Shown here one piece after another: positions 49,018 through 62,170 of a DNA stretch of 64,000 bases (positions within the stretch are counted from its first letter, which is position 1; the number at the start of each line of letters is the position of its first letter). Both the position numbers and the translations under genes were made by a program. Under the pieces are notes generated by a model. That model saw only the letters and a program-made list of their open reading frames with translations. It searched no databases and was not told the DNA's origin. This stretch comes from Dipodascopsis uninucleata var. uninucleata. Taxonomy: Eukaryota; Ascomycota; Lipomycetes; Lipomycetales; Lipomycetaceae. The stretch is from positions 1 through 64,000 of the forward strand of contig JAJLTO010000008.1 of assembly GCA_030568195.1 (NCBI GenBank), given 5' to 3'.

Positions 49018-50248
49018 TTTGATTATCTATTCCAAGTAAAAAGAGATCTAGAAATAGATTAATAATAACAGTTAATAATGAATAATAAGAGAAAGAAAGA
49101 ATATAGTAAAAGAAGAAGAGAAGAAATAAAAAGGGAAGATAAAGAAGGAATATAAAGAGAGCGGCGCGTGTAGTATGTAAATAAAACTAATTAATAAGAA
49201 TTTTGATTTTGTGTTATTTTTTGTATTGATAATTTTGATCAACACATTCCACATCTCTTTTATAAGTCCCTCTAGCTCCTCTTCTCCAAACAAATTTTTT
49301 TTGTCCTCTATTTTTTTAAATTTTTTCAATAGCTCTCTATCTTAACTCCTTTTCGATATATACTCAAGAAATATAGAATAGTATTTTTATCCTGAATGTT
49401 GTTTAATGTTTGCATTTAAATTACTATTGTAGATTAGCGATGATGATGGTGAGACTGAATTACGACGTCTCTTAGCATGCGAGTTTTATAGAGATATCTC
49501 AGTTCAGTGTAACTTCACCATCTCTGCTTTAGCAGAAGAATTATCATCACAATCTGTCGAATTCACGGTAGACCAACCGATTGTAAAATAGTAAAAAATC
49601 CACAAACAAACATCAAAATTCAGGCGAATCAAGTGCAGAGGCTATAATATTCAATGGTAGTTGTTCAGCGACAGCATCGCTGAAATGGTTTACTTACATT
49701 AAGAGAGCTTCCTGCAAAACCAAAGAAAAACTTGTGTCTATCAGTATAACTGTAAACAAGCGATTATATACCGAATCAGAGTAGTATCAGCATTATCGAC
49801 GCGTAACATACAAATGGTCCACATACGATGATTCTGACAGGAAATCAACAGCGATGATAACAATTAAAAAAAAAATAGACCAACCTTTAACAGACGATAA
49901 CTATAAGAATAGATCCCTGTGAATTGTCTTTTTATGTTCGTTGTAGTCGTTGTTGTGAGTGTTGCTAATACTACTAGTATTATTATTATGTAGTCCTATA
50001 ATACTATAAAATACTATGGGCCACTGTTAAGTGTAATAGTAGTAGTAAGAGTTATAGTAGGAGGTAATAATAAGTGTGAAGGTTAAGAGTGTAAGGGAAA
50101 TAGAGAGTAGCAGTAATAATGTATGTAGTAAGTATGTATATGTATATATATTATGTTATGTTTTGTATGGGCTGGGGCGAGGTTCCCTTTTTTTTTTAGG
50201 GCGGCTTTTCCTTACTATTTACTATAACGCTATACTGCGACTACCTAC

Positions 50249-50274
50249 TAATAATAATAATAATAATAATAATA
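50249..50274. repeat. (TAA)n microsatellite
   Basis: About eight perfect copies of TAA on the plus strand, within the gene-free region. Confidence 0.85.
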
Positions 50275-50909
50275 TTGGTAACCCACTCCTCGTTATTGCG
50301 CCTTTTATTTTGTTTAGTCGCATATTAATATTTCTGACTATTAGTAGAGAGTTTCAATACTTACTTACATTGGAAAAGTTTGAACTCTATTTGTCGCTCT
50401 TTGGCTTGCTAATGCAAGTAACTAACTTTCTACTACTGTTACCCTGTTTGTATTTTGTAGTGGTCAGAATAACGGTAGCGTGGATCTTTCGAGCGTGAGT
50501 ACAGCTATTACTATGTTGGCTTAGCATGCTCATGAGTGTGCCCAGAGCATAGAAAAAGTGTATAATGTACGGCCCCAGTAGCACTTTTGAGCACTCAGAG
50601 CGCACAGTTTGAAAAGTCTCTTAGTTGGCGCGAGATCAGTCTACTACAACAGTGTTCCTTTCGTGCTTTATTGCTATCTTGTTGTTTTATTTTTTTATGT
50701 TTTAATTTATTTATGTTTTTTTTTGCTTCTAGCTAATTGTCAGTGTGGGCCCAGAAACACCTGGGTGTAGTGAAAGAGGGCTTTGTAGTAGCATGATGTA
50801 GGCAAGTAGTTAGTCTATCGGTTATTACACTACTCTTCCTACTGTGTAGGCCATTTACCCGCCTCGTATGCTGTTATACTTCAACAGCAACCACCCTTTA
50901 TCGCCATTA

Positions 50910-50927
50910 AATAATAATATTATTATT
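50910..50927. repeat. AT-only palindrome
   Basis: AATAATAATATTATTATT is a perfect 18-bp palindrome made of AAT/ATT units. It could form a hairpin or mark a replication or nucleosome-free site; no function is claimed. Confidence 0.7.
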
Positions 50928-52001
50928 ATATTACTATCATTATATACTGACTTACTAGCACCCTTATTACTATTAGCCACAGGTTTAGGTTTACACTGTC
51001 CTTGGTATGGTATGCGTTCTCCTATAACGGAGACGCAGTTTTTGAATGGAGGATTCCTTCCAGTACTGAGAAAAGTGTGAGCTGGGTATGGGTCGTGCTG
51101 CGAAAGAGCGTCAGGTCACAAATAGCTTAATTAGCTAATCGCAATATATAGCAAAGCACATGATCATTTTATTCATTGCCAATCACACTTGCTACTTCTG
51201 TTGGCGGCCTAATCAGTAATATATACGACATACGGACTATGTAGCCTGCGCTTGTATGGCTGCACTGGCGCGTTACTGTCTTATACTATGCGCTATGGGC
51301 CAGCCAACTAAACAGAGTTGCTGCGTTTCTTTTGGGGTATGCGCTTGCATGTGCTGTTTATTAATAGTGCTGCGTGGACTTATTAATAATAGTCTCAGCA
51401 GTTAACTAAATACCCACATCTTCTCTGCGTACCTGCTAGCAGCATAACCCATGCTTAGTAAGTGCGTCCTCCATTTGCTCACTAAGACTGCCTTACGTTA
51501 CTGCTGTTACTCGCCCTTTACCTACGCAGTACGCGTCCTCTGCTACGCCCGCTCTCTCCTCTTAAGCCTATCTCGTTCGCTGCAAGCGCTCGCTAAGCCC
51601 TTATGTCAGCTTACCCGGATCTTGCTTACGTATTTCATATTTCTTTTCCTAAACATGCGGGTTAGGCATATTACAGATGCAGTATTTAGGCATCAGGGCG
51701 GGGAGTGGAGCGTGGGCGATTGGGTGGGAGATGTGTTTTGCTAACAAGGCACGCCAGACATACAAAACAACACGGGGCTGCTTTGCAGTGTAGTAGTAGC
51801 CTACTCTATGTATACTATACAGGGCGACGGCTACCAGTTGCTGTAGGACCACAGTAGGTTTTGTATAACAAACTTTTATGCTAAATCAGACAGTAGGGCC
51901 AAACCCAGGTGACAGCACAGTCCCCTGGACAACACAACTACAATAACATTGGCGACGTGATCATTTTGGATTTTTAAGGCTTATTACTGCCTATTGCTAT
52001 A

Positions 52002-52016
52002 ATTATTATTATTATT
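52002..52016. repeat. (ATT)n microsatellite
   Basis: Five perfect ATT copies, continuing imperfectly as GTTATTACTATA. A third trinucleotide AT repeat in the same gene-free region. Confidence 0.75.
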
Positions 52017-52923
52017 GTTATTACTATATACTTTATTAGATATTTTATTCCGCATATACTTACTACGCGTACTTTTGCTTAACTCGCTATGCTTGCTCGT
52101 ATTTACATAGCCTGATCACTCTTACCGCCGCACTAGCATCGGCTTCTCGCATACCTCGCTACAGCCCTTCACCCCCCATGACACCACCGATCCATAGTAA
52201 ATCCATACATACATAAAATGAAAAGGGGCAAGGGATCATTTTCCCGGATATACGAGCTTAGGGTTATGACCTGTGACTGGCAAGCCTGACTGTATATGCG
52301 CGCTATGCTCTTTGTACCATATACTGTAGATACATTGCATGTGTGGCTCGGCGAGTACGTGCCTGTTTGCGTGCGCTCGGCGCAGCATCGATAATATGCC
52401 TGGCTGTGATCTTGCCCAAAACACCCGAACTCTTAGTCGTGTGACGTAATGACCCTTCATTAAACGCGCACGCCCCGTTTCTCTGCCACTAGCTCTTTTT
52501 TCCGCTGCTTATCTATCTTATACGCGCGCGTGCACTCACTTAACCCCGAATCGCGTCGGCTTCTCGCCCGTGTCCCGCGTCCTTACGATGACTAATCACT
52601 TATGCACAAATAAGGGATATATTAATAATGGTGATGTATTATGTAAATGATTAGATTAGCATTAATTATAAGCTTGCTGTATGGTGCAGCGTGTACATGC
52701 GTGCAAAGAAGCCCACCACCACATCGACTGTGCTAAGGAAGCCAAACAGTCCCGAATTCCTTCCCACTGTTCACACAGCCCTCTGACAAATATATCTGGC
52801 TTCCTTAGGACATGTAGGATAGACAAATGAGTACAAAAAAAAAATGCTAAAATCACTATTAAATGCAATAAAAACAAAAACCCGCCAGTTAGCACTGTAA
52901 GCGCACTACATCGCGGTACTGCG

Positions 52924-55900
52924 TCAAACTGCTGCACCAGTATTAGTAACGGTAGTAGCAGCGGCCACTGCATCGTTCCCTGTAATATTATCCTCTCTAT
53001 CTGCAAATTCGCGAAATGCACTACTTGCAAGTGGGTCGCTTTTGTCAAAGCTATTGTCGCCGTCAATAGCTGCCGAACTCACATTCCCCGTGCCGACGAC
53101 TGTCCCCATGTGAGTCTCCGCTGATCCCTTGGGGCCCTCAGAGGCAGTGATCGTAGATACCTTAATGCCGACGAGCCCAATCGGAGAACCAAGCGAGGAC
53201 GAAGCACGCATACCATCGAGTTCTGGTCGATTAGTGCGCTTCGCAGCCGCAGCGGCCAGCGCAGACGGTCTTCTATGCTCACTTAATCTCACCGTCGCCG
53301 AGCTCGACATGTTCAGCATTTCACCTGTTACCTCCACAGCATCGACCACATATCTTTTATCTTCCACAGCATCATCACCTGTCTGTCCCAAATGCTGCTG
53401 ACTCTTCGAAATTTCATCGACGTTACTTCGCTCGCTCGTCGGTGCTGAGTTCGCTCCATAGCTACTCATCTCCATCCCTCTCATCTCATTGCTAGCTAGG
53501 GCATCCTTTACAGTATCTACACTCTTAGCAAGCCTTTCATCGGCGTCTTCCACCATGCGAGATATTCGTCCAACCATCCACTGGCGACCCTCTAAATTCC
53601 GCATCTCATCCTCTCTAAGAAAGCAGTACGGAGCTCCGTCATTAAAAGCAGCCCAGACGTGATTAGCGTTATCCACTTTACTGCTGGTCGGTAAGAATAG
53701 TGCTAAATCGCCCGGCTTAAATGATCTATAAGCAATCTTCTCACTTGACTCTTTTTTGGCTCGTCGTGCCTTTTCCCGGTACAATCGCGCCATCTTGTTC
53801 CATTTTCTTGCGATAGTTTCAGCATCGTGGACACGATCTCTTACAGCCTCACTAAAAGCATCGTAATCAAATGTAATCGCATCCAGATACTTCATGTACC
53901 TATCAGCCTCTGCTGACAGTTCGTCCACTTCTTCATCTTCTATTATTTTAGGACTTTCCATCCAGTATAGCACGTCAACGTCGGGAATTGAGGCAGGAAT
54001 CGATCCATTCGATACGTCAGCATCTGCAATCTGCTCTATTTGCGCCTCGGATGACGCATATCTTGACCGTTCTTTCTCTGGGAGAACTTTGTAAAGAGCC
54101 TCTTCCATTGTTGGAAATGTGAATACCATTTTGCAACCTGAATATACCATTCCAAGAGAGTCCATGAGCTGTCGAGATCTCCTATAAAATGTGTACAATC
54201 TCTGTGTCAGGTCACGAGCTCTTAATGTTCTGTCATCATGAAGCTGAGTCAAACTGTCAAGAGACTCCCTGAGTCGTTTGTTTTCCGATACTAAAGCTTG
54301 CTTTTCGGTCTCCAGAGAGGTCTGGTTCTCGGAAATCTTATTGAGAACATGTTCGACTTCCTCCATTGTAACTTCATCCTCTGGGATCGTAGTTTCACTA
54401 ATACCATTCCACATCGCCTGGATTAACTTGTTCTGTCTCTCGATTGTTTCCTTAGCAATAGTACTTTCAAGAACCGCCTTAACACGGTCTTCTTCCAATT
54501 CATGAGTCTTATTCTCGATATCTTCTAATTCTTTAGCAACTTCATCGCGTGCCTTCTCTTTAGCACTTCGCTTTATTTCCAATATTTCGAGCTCCTGCCT
54601 CTCTCTATCATTCTTTATTTCAGCGAGCCGGTCATTCATGCGTAGTATTTCCTCTTTGCGAGAGCGACATTCCTCACGAAGATCACGTATTTCCGCATCC
54701 AATCGTAATTTAACGTCTTCAAGATCCCTTTCTCTAAGTTGCTGTTCATCTAAAGCAGTCTCGAGATTCGCGATCAATCCTTCTTTATCAGCACGACTCT
54801 CCTCTAACGTCTGTTCTTCCTCTTCTAGTGCATATACTCTCATTTTTAGCAAAGATATTTCCTCGCACAGCGACTTGCGCTCACGTTGAAATTCTGCTTC
54901 TTGCTGAGAGAGATTTGCTAAAAGATCCTGCTTTATCACCTCAATTTCTTGAAGATTATGCTCTTGTTCAGCCATCTGACGGCGTAATCTGCCATTAGAA
55001 TCTCGCTCTTTATCCAAAGCCGTGCGAAGTTGCAGAATTTCATTTTTCAAATCACTAACAACACTTGCGCTGTAAGCAGATGAGCCTTCGAATCTGTCCG
55101 ATCTTGGAGAAGCGCTTCGATTACTGTACATAAGCTCGTTAGAGCCACTCGTCAGATAAGGTGACTGTGAAAGGGACTTTTGCTGTGGTGAAACGGCAGT
55201 ACGGTCATGATATTGAGGAGGAGACGAATTCATAGCTGAAAACGATTGATGACGAGACAAAGGACCTCCAGGAGACTGCATCGGAAATAGACTGCCTGAA
55301 CCTGCAGACGATGATCTATATTGTCGATGCAAAAGATCTTCAAGACGACGAACTCTTGATTCATAGCCCTTGAGCTTCTCCTGCAGTCGTCTGTTCTCTT
55401 CCATACCACGTCCTTCAGCACTCCCTTGCTCTTCAATCAGTTTGCTTCCATGAACCGCACTCCTACTGAACATGCTGCTACGCATATGTTCAGTAAAACT
55501 TCCATTTTTGAAAAGTTTTTCACGTCGTCGATCCTGTGACGTAGATACAGTAGTCGACGGAATATCAAGTTCCGATAGCATCTTCTGAATCTCCATTGCA
55601 ATTAATTCTGTTCCAGGTACAGTTGCCAATGACTGTACAAAGCCTAGAACATCATCTCGCGTAACAGCAATGATAACATCTTCTTTAGAGCCGATTAAGT
55701 TCAATTCTATTCCAACAACGCTATTGCTTGGATTCCTAAGACTATCGATACTGTTCAAACTCATAATCGTACTTATTCCAGTATTTGAAACTGCAGATGC
55801 TGAATTTAGAGCACTGCCCGAATAATTGTGCTGGAACATATCTAGCGATTCTCCAAAACGTTTGATCCACTTCATTCGTCGTTTCTGCTCATCTTCTTTC

Positions 55901-57388
55901 CAAAGAGCAAACTCCTCTGCCACCTCTCCAGTTAGAGATTTGATTCTATCGTTCCATTCCGATCTTCGAATACATTCTATTAAGAGCGAACCATAAATAA
56001 GAGGAAGGTCATTCATCTGCTTTAAAATTTGCAAATTTGTTTGGATGTGTTCAATCTCACGCTCGACGGATGCAATATCAGGTCGTATTGGCGACGCTTT
56101 AGATTGAACCAGGGAGAGAGTATGAAGGTGTCGTAGTGAAGATATTTGAATAGTAGATTTTCGACTTCTCGCGTTACGATTGAGCTCCCAAAGCTCACTG
56201 ACTGCACTCGAAACATTTGGAAGGTATTCACGCTGATGTAAAGAAGCCATTCTGCTTATAGAACGTATACTTGCTGGCGTATTAGGTAAATTGGCTACGT
56301 ATTCAGCGTCTTTGTTAATCTTTCTAACTACTGCCTGTATATCCTCCAACAAAGCTGGTGAGCTCTCCAAAGCGATTATATATTTGTTCTCCGTCTCATG
56401 CCAGGCATCAATATCGTTATGAAGAGTCTGACTCTCCGAAATGATCTTGTCTGACACAAAATTAATGTCTCGAACCCGATTTTGTACATTCTGACTATTA
56501 AAAGCCATATCCGCCTGTATAGAGACAACCTTTTCGTGATCTACCCATGCTGCTAATGATCCTCCTCCAAGGCTTTCAATAACTGTTAAGTTTTTGAGTC
56601 GCTCAAGAGACTGGTTCCAATCCACTGAGCTATATTCTTGAGTGATCGATACGACACCATCTAATATCTGCTTAAATGATTTTTCGATATTGTTCAAATG
56701 TTGATTCAGATGTGCCAGTGCTACATCAACTGAAGATTTTATGACTTTGATTTCTGTAAGCGTAGTCTGTAATGATGAGTTAAGTGATTCAGCACGCGTT
56801 AGCAAACTACATGACCAAGACGCTCGCAGATGAAAAAGTTCCACCATTTCCTCCTGCGTTGGCTTGACCGTTGTAATATTGGGGACAGGCTGTATATTCA
56901 ACGGTAGAAGTGGACTCATAGAAGGAGGTATGTTTGGGTTTGGTTGCGCCAGTAACGATCTGTCGAAAAGATAGATTTCAGTCTAAATCAAATGTCAGTA
57001 ACAATCTGTCTACTTTGTGTCGCAATATTTCCTAAATTCTTACCTCGTGAACTAAATTTGACATCTTTAACCTCGTTGATCTAGAAGTCATGAGAATCTG
57101 TTGACCACTAGAAACACCTTGCTGAAGGGTAATAGCATCTTTGAGCTCCGGGAGGCTAAGTTAGAGAACAATCGGTTAGCTTTTCAGGTTTCCCAGAGGC
57201 TATCCAAAACTCTTGACAGCCTTGCGCAAAGTAGGCAGACAGATCATAACATGCAACGCGCAGTATATAACTCGCAACTAGCCTAATAGATGTCCTACTG
57301 TCCATCAGTATATAGCTTACCTCAGATACTCTTCTGGAACCAGATCAACAGATCTTCCGGTATGAGCATTATAAACTCTCAGCGACAT
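52924..57388 (-). CDS. ATG11: Selective-autophagy scaffold Atg11
   Basis: Three exons on the minus strand (57388-57321, 57155-57044, 56982-52924) give about 1,412 aa. The first 80 residues form the ubiquitin-like start: MSLRVYNAHTGRSVDLVPEEYL, then LKDAITLQQGVSSGQQILMTS and TEIYLFDRSLL. A helical middle follows. From about residue 600 to 1000 there are long coiled coils rich in Glu, Lys, Arg and Leu. The C-terminal claw domain (about 1130-1240) carries YRSFKPGDLALFLPTSS, WAAFNDGAPYCFLREDE and QWMVGRISRM. The tail is disordered. Atg11 binds cargo receptors and Atg1 at the vacuole to start pexophagy, mitophagy and related pathways. The coiled coils alone could suggest dynactin or myosin-like proteins, but there is no CAP-Gly domain and the claw settles it. 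It is the longest gene here. Confidence 0.93.
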
Positions 57389-58609
57389 CTCTCATTCGCA
57401 ATACATCAGCTGCTCAAATAAAGGAACCCAGAAGCTATGTCCTAGTCAATACTTCTAATAAAACTTGCGTTTCTCTTCTCTTTCTTTCAATAAATCAAAA
57501 ATTCACTCGCATATAGGCACAGTTCGTATGGGTTGCGACACCTGTATCGTCGTCTGTAGCCTGCCTTGACCTCGAGTTGTCTAGGTCCGAATTAAACGAG
57601 CAGTAGCACGTCACTTCTCGCCTCTTTTCTAGTGAAACTACGCCTCTTTTACGAGATCAGCTCGCTATCAGACAATCTCTCGTATACAGACACGCAAATT
57701 AACCGTCACTATCGTCAAAAATCAAACTCTTGTGATAGCAACCTCTGATTATGCTAGAAAAAATAGTAAACTACCGTATTTTCGTCCTTAGAGGTTGATA
57801 TGTAATTACCGTTTAACGGAGAAATGTTATATCCATGACATGATAGAGTTTTCTATTGCTCCCGATGAGTCAGCTATGATATGCTGGTATGACCGCTCTT
57901 TACCTATAAACAAGCACTATATATGGGAATTTACAAACTTTAATGTGGTAGCATTTTAATGGATAGGACCCGTTCACATCTACTTATTCTAGTGGTGGAT
58001 ATTTACTATTATGTATTTCACCAGCCTTGCAAGCTGAGAACGCTAAGATAACAAGAGAGAGAAAGAAAACAAATTATTCTGCATATGCAGCGAGCCCCTT
58101 TGATAACGTGGATGCTTGGTAAGTTTAAGGGATAAATAAGACTTGTGGTTGCATCACTTGTCATGCTACATAACGGCAAGTGAAGATACAAGAAATCTTT
58201 ATTGGATACGTATAGGTAAGTGGCCTGACTACATTTGGGTGGCTTCGAATTATAGTAGATCAAGAGAGAAAGCTGGCTTATATCGTGTCATAAAAAGCGA
58301 TAGTTTTTATGCACACAGATCATTTAGTAGTTGGGTCAAAAAGGACGGCTAGGGCTGCCTCTGCACATGAAATTATAAAACAGTATGGATCACAGATTGA
58401 GCGATCCAGATTCTAGGATAAAGTTCTCTACAATTGCGTATAATAAAAATATAAACATTTCCGGTATATCTCTTTTTGTTACCAAGAATATATACATAAT
58501 GCAGTGCGTAGTGAAGAGCTTACTGATAAATATAACTACGTATATAAACACTTGTCAACACCGTGTTGGAACACCGTGTTGGATAGAGTATCATAAAAGA
58601 GCATTAGTC
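57389..58609. other. Intergenic between ATG11 and PBY1
   Basis: About 1.2 kb with the ATG11 promoter and the PBY1 3' UTR (both minus strand). At 58557-58582 the 13-mer AACACCGTGTTGG is repeated in perfect tandem; each unit contains the near-palindrome ACACCGTGTT, so it could form a hairpin in the PBY1 3' UTR. Short frames at 58018-58352 lack motifs. Confidence 0.45.
58557..58582. repeat. Tandem 13-bp near-palindrome duplication
   Basis: Two adjacent perfect copies of AACACCGTGTTGG lie 28 bp past the PBY1 stop codon, in its likely 3' UTR. Confidence 0.8.
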
Positions 58610-61469
58610 CTACCATGCACCACTAATATCCTGATCCAATACTAGAGTCAATTCATTACTTGATTTATTCGACCCAGAACAAGCAATAGCGGTGTTCGTT
58701 GAACATTTAGTGGGATGTTTATCATCAAAAAATGGAATGACTATAGTAGTTATAACTGACTTGAATAAACCATCTACCAAGTCCTTTAGATCATCGCCAG
58801 TCTGAGCAAAATCAGGGTACGCGTTTATCTCTAGAAGATACGTATTCAGATCTGAGTCAATCAGGAAATCAAATCCATATATCTCGAATGCATTGGGTAA
58901 TGGCTAATAGTTAACTGCAAGTCAGCATTTGTGAAAGTATGAAATTAGTAGAAGCACGTTTACTTCAGAATGCTCTTACCTGAAAGTGAAGTCGTCCTAA
59001 ACTTACTGCCGCCTTGAAGACTTCTGACGTAATAGAACATATTTGGCTATAGACCGATTCTTTGTCAAATCCATCCAGTGACCAAAACTTTCGGACGGAT
59101 CCTTCATTTCTAAGATCACCTTGTATGCATGTATTGGTCAAATGGGATTCAAGTTTTTCACAGTTATCAAATGTAGGTCGTTCATAAGGTAAAAGCGCAA
59201 AAAGTGCAAGCATTTCCCTATACACGTATATTTTGAGAGCACCTTCCGCCACAACGTAAGTTCGTATGTGGAATTTCCTGTTATCATACTGTTGTAGAAG
59301 AAGAGGGTCTATTATATACCTTTGAATGGTAAATTGTCTGAGCTGTGAAGCAAAGACACTATTACTCGATTGGAACGACTGTGAAGCATCAGAGGATTCT
59401 TCCTGCTCCACATCAACATCTTCATCCTCCTCAAAAGACTCAAAGATTTCGTATAGTTGGTCAAACGTACGAAAAATTCGGATTCCTTGACCCCTATCAC
59501 TCATACTAGGCTTTAATATCCACCATGTACTTTCTTCAGCAAGTTGGTCACGGAACTCGTATATATCGTCAAGCATTTCATCCAAATATTCGGCATAGTC
59601 AATCTCTAATTGATATGATTCAGGAAAATGCGTTTTCAGAATTGAATCACGTTTCTTTATACAGTACGTCTCAATCGTATGCGCAAGAAAGTTCTTACGG
59701 ATCAGCGCCTTGCTGTTTCAAGTAGCATTAGTTCACAAAGGTCTCACAACACTAATATCTAGAGCTACTCATTTCTAGTCAACATACCGATAAATATATG
59801 AACAAGCGAGATAATTGTTTCGACAGAGCATCAGTCTATCGAAGTTAAGAGTCTCATAATCGCCATAATGGAAAACATTCTCTGGCGACTCGGTCCTAAG
59901 AATAGCGTCATTGACATCTGTTACGATTCTTGCAGAAGGAGCAATTCGGCGTATATTCGATATTAACAATGGATATATATATGATTCAGGGGGATATGTA
60001 ATGACAGCAGTAAAGGAAGACGATATATCTAGCGGCGACATATCAGGTAGCCTTTTGGGATCGAATATAAAAATATGAATATTTGTTATCACATGAACAT
60101 AAGAATATATGAAAACCACTTTATTTGAACTGCTTTATCGATATACAAGAGCAATAAAAGCAAATCAAGCGTAAATAAAGTTTGCAGCTACAATACTTAC
60201 AAATGAATTTCGCCAGTGTACTGCGAGGCGCATTGGTAGTTTGCCTTCATAGGAGTAACACTAAATTTGACAAAAAACTCACAGTTAGCATAGCCACCAG
60301 ACGGTCAAATTAATCAAATATACGCTCACCTTATGTTGCCTTGAGTAATTGACCAGCCATCATTTCCTGAAGGTTGTTCACTAACTCCATCCTGTACGGC
60401 TTTCAGATTAGGCTTCCATCTAAACCTAAGCTTACCCGTCTCGATATCGATTTCAGGTTCAATAGTCTCAGTTCTTTCTAACAGGTTACCCGCAGCAGTT
60501 CTAGTAAGTGCGTTATCTTCAACAACTTCAAATGCGCTGCCCCATCTATTGGGAAGGATATGAGTGTATTCAATCTTAGTCTTATCACTCAAATCACCGA
60601 CCAGCGGCACATTGATGCTATATAAATCGACCGAGTCATCGATCGGCCAATGCTCATAAAGGTGCTTGATCAACTGGACACTGACCTTGCATGCATTATG
60701 AATATGTTGTGGAACATGCTCTCTAGTATTATAAGCAAAAGACAGACCGATAGATTTAACACCACACTAATTCGACATTCGAAGTTCGTTAGCACATCCT
60801 GTTTAAGTAGGTTAATCACAAGAGACCTACCAATGCTCCTTCTAAAGCAGCGCCGATCGTACCACTAGATAATATAAAGAGAGCAGTGGAGTTCCTTCCA
60901 TAATTAGGACCAGAAAGAACCAGATCCACAGGCCCTTTGTCGGCAAATAAATGGTGTAGACCAACTTGAGTGCATGATGCGGGTGTCCCGTCAACCAATA
61001 CCCATTCATCCGCACCAGTGTCCTTTTTAACCTCGTAAGGGCCCTCAAATGGTTCTCCAGGTGTTGCAGAGGGTGTGATAAAACTGTAACAGGGTTAAAT
61101 ACTTATACAGCTTATCATGATCTTAGAAACTCGATATCAACCTTACCTGGCTGCCATTGTTTTACCTATAAAATGCGCTTTTCCTATCCATGACCTTTAA
61201 GCTCCAATCTTAGTATCTTAATAATATCAGAGCCTCACAAAACTACTAATAGCGTAACCTACTTCTGAGAACTTGGTAATGCTACACTGATATCCCAATC
61301 TGTATATTCCTTGAGAGCGTGGATGAAGTAGTCAACAAATGGAGATTCTTCACCTGGAGGTCCGTCATCGTTGGTTACCTATAAGTTCAACTCAGATTAG
61401 AATGGCCGCAATTATGCTTTAGCAACTATTGATATAGACCAGCTGATATTGACTTACAAGCACATGCAT
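58610..61469 (-). CDS. PBY1: SurE phosphatase/tubulin-tyrosine-ligase fusion (Pby1)
   Basis: Nine exons on the minus strand (61469-61458, 61378-61263, 61194-61147, 61083-60831, 60766-60330, 60260-60201, 60051-59788, 59712-58980, 58903-58610) give about 738 aa; yeast Pby1 has 753. The N-terminal half is a SurE-type phosphatase: [18 protein letters not shown] with the metal-binding Asp pair, [43 protein letters not shown] and the later [11 protein letters not shown]. The C-terminal half (from about 310) is a tubulin-tyrosine-ligase ATP-grasp: [51 protein letters not shown] and [26 protein letters not shown]. An acidic insert ([14 protein letters not shown]) splits the ligase core. Yeast Pby1 is a P-body protein; its substrates are poorly known. 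The first exon encodes four residues. Confidence 0.93.
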
Positions 61470-62170
61470 GGTGTATTTAAAAAGAACAACTATTAATGTA
61501 GATGACGCTATTTAGAAAGTTCTACTATATGATGAAGGTTGAAAATTTATGAAGGTTCAACCAGAATTTCGACACTTTCTTTTCCCAACTTGGTACACTT
61601 TTTTTGGGAAGGACTAGAGGTTCTTTTAGTCTCACACGGTTTCGAGGGAAACAGCAAATATGATAACTTTTACACAGAATATCACTAAAACAACAGGATA
61701 TTAACTTATAACTAATAAAGACAATCTTTTAAGTAATCTAATACACCAGAAGCGCTGAATAGAAGCTGATATCAAATTAAAATATGATAGAAAAATCAGT
61801 AATAAATATACTGGCACCATATAACCCACTCCCCATATTAATTCACTTGAATGTACCAAAAATATAAATGAATAGTAACAATACGATATTTGCCTCTTAA
61901 AGAAAGGTTTAAGGAGAGAAAAAATACTACAGAAATGATACAGACAAAAAGAAAATAAGTTCAAAAGATCCTCTGGACCCGAAAACAATTATAACAGTTT
62001 AAATGAAGAGACTTACACTATGTAATTAATAAAATGCAACAAGATGAGATGCATAGATTAAAATAAACTTAAATATAATACATATATCTATCATGCTCTC
62101 TATTAGGACGTAGTATGTAGATGTGGGATGAACAACAAATGAGGTCGAAAATTGTAAACACCATTCAGAA
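61470..62170. other. Intergenic between PBY1 and KIN4
   Basis: 701 bp with the PBY1 promoter and the KIN4 3' UTR (both minus strand), strongly AT-rich. A 95-codon frame at 61701-61988 is Phe/Leu/Ser-rich and considered spurious. Confidence 0.5.

Larger units (their letters stand above)
49018..52923. other. Long gene-free region between NHP6 and ATG11
   Basis: About 3.9 kb, the largest gap in the window. Next to NHP6 it should hold that gene's promoter and leader; near 52,924 the 3' UTR of ATG11. In between, 49,900-50,300 has many TA/TAA/TAG-type words and a TAA microsatellite, and 50,500-52,600 is richer in C and G with no long open frame of normal amino-acid composition. A 140-codon frame at 50076-50498 is built around the microsatellite (a run of Asn) and looks spurious. 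No tRNA, LTR or transposase feature was recognised. Confidence 0.5.

Noticed and set aside
50076-50498. 140-codon plus-strand frame
   Set aside because: Its centre is the TAA microsatellite (a run of Asn) and the rest is hydrophobic AT-driven sequence; no splice partners or motifs.
52924-57388. Reading the coiled-coil protein as dynactin p150/Nip100
   Set aside because: No CAP-Gly domain exists, while the small 5' exons give an Atg11-type start and the C-terminus has the Atg11 claw.
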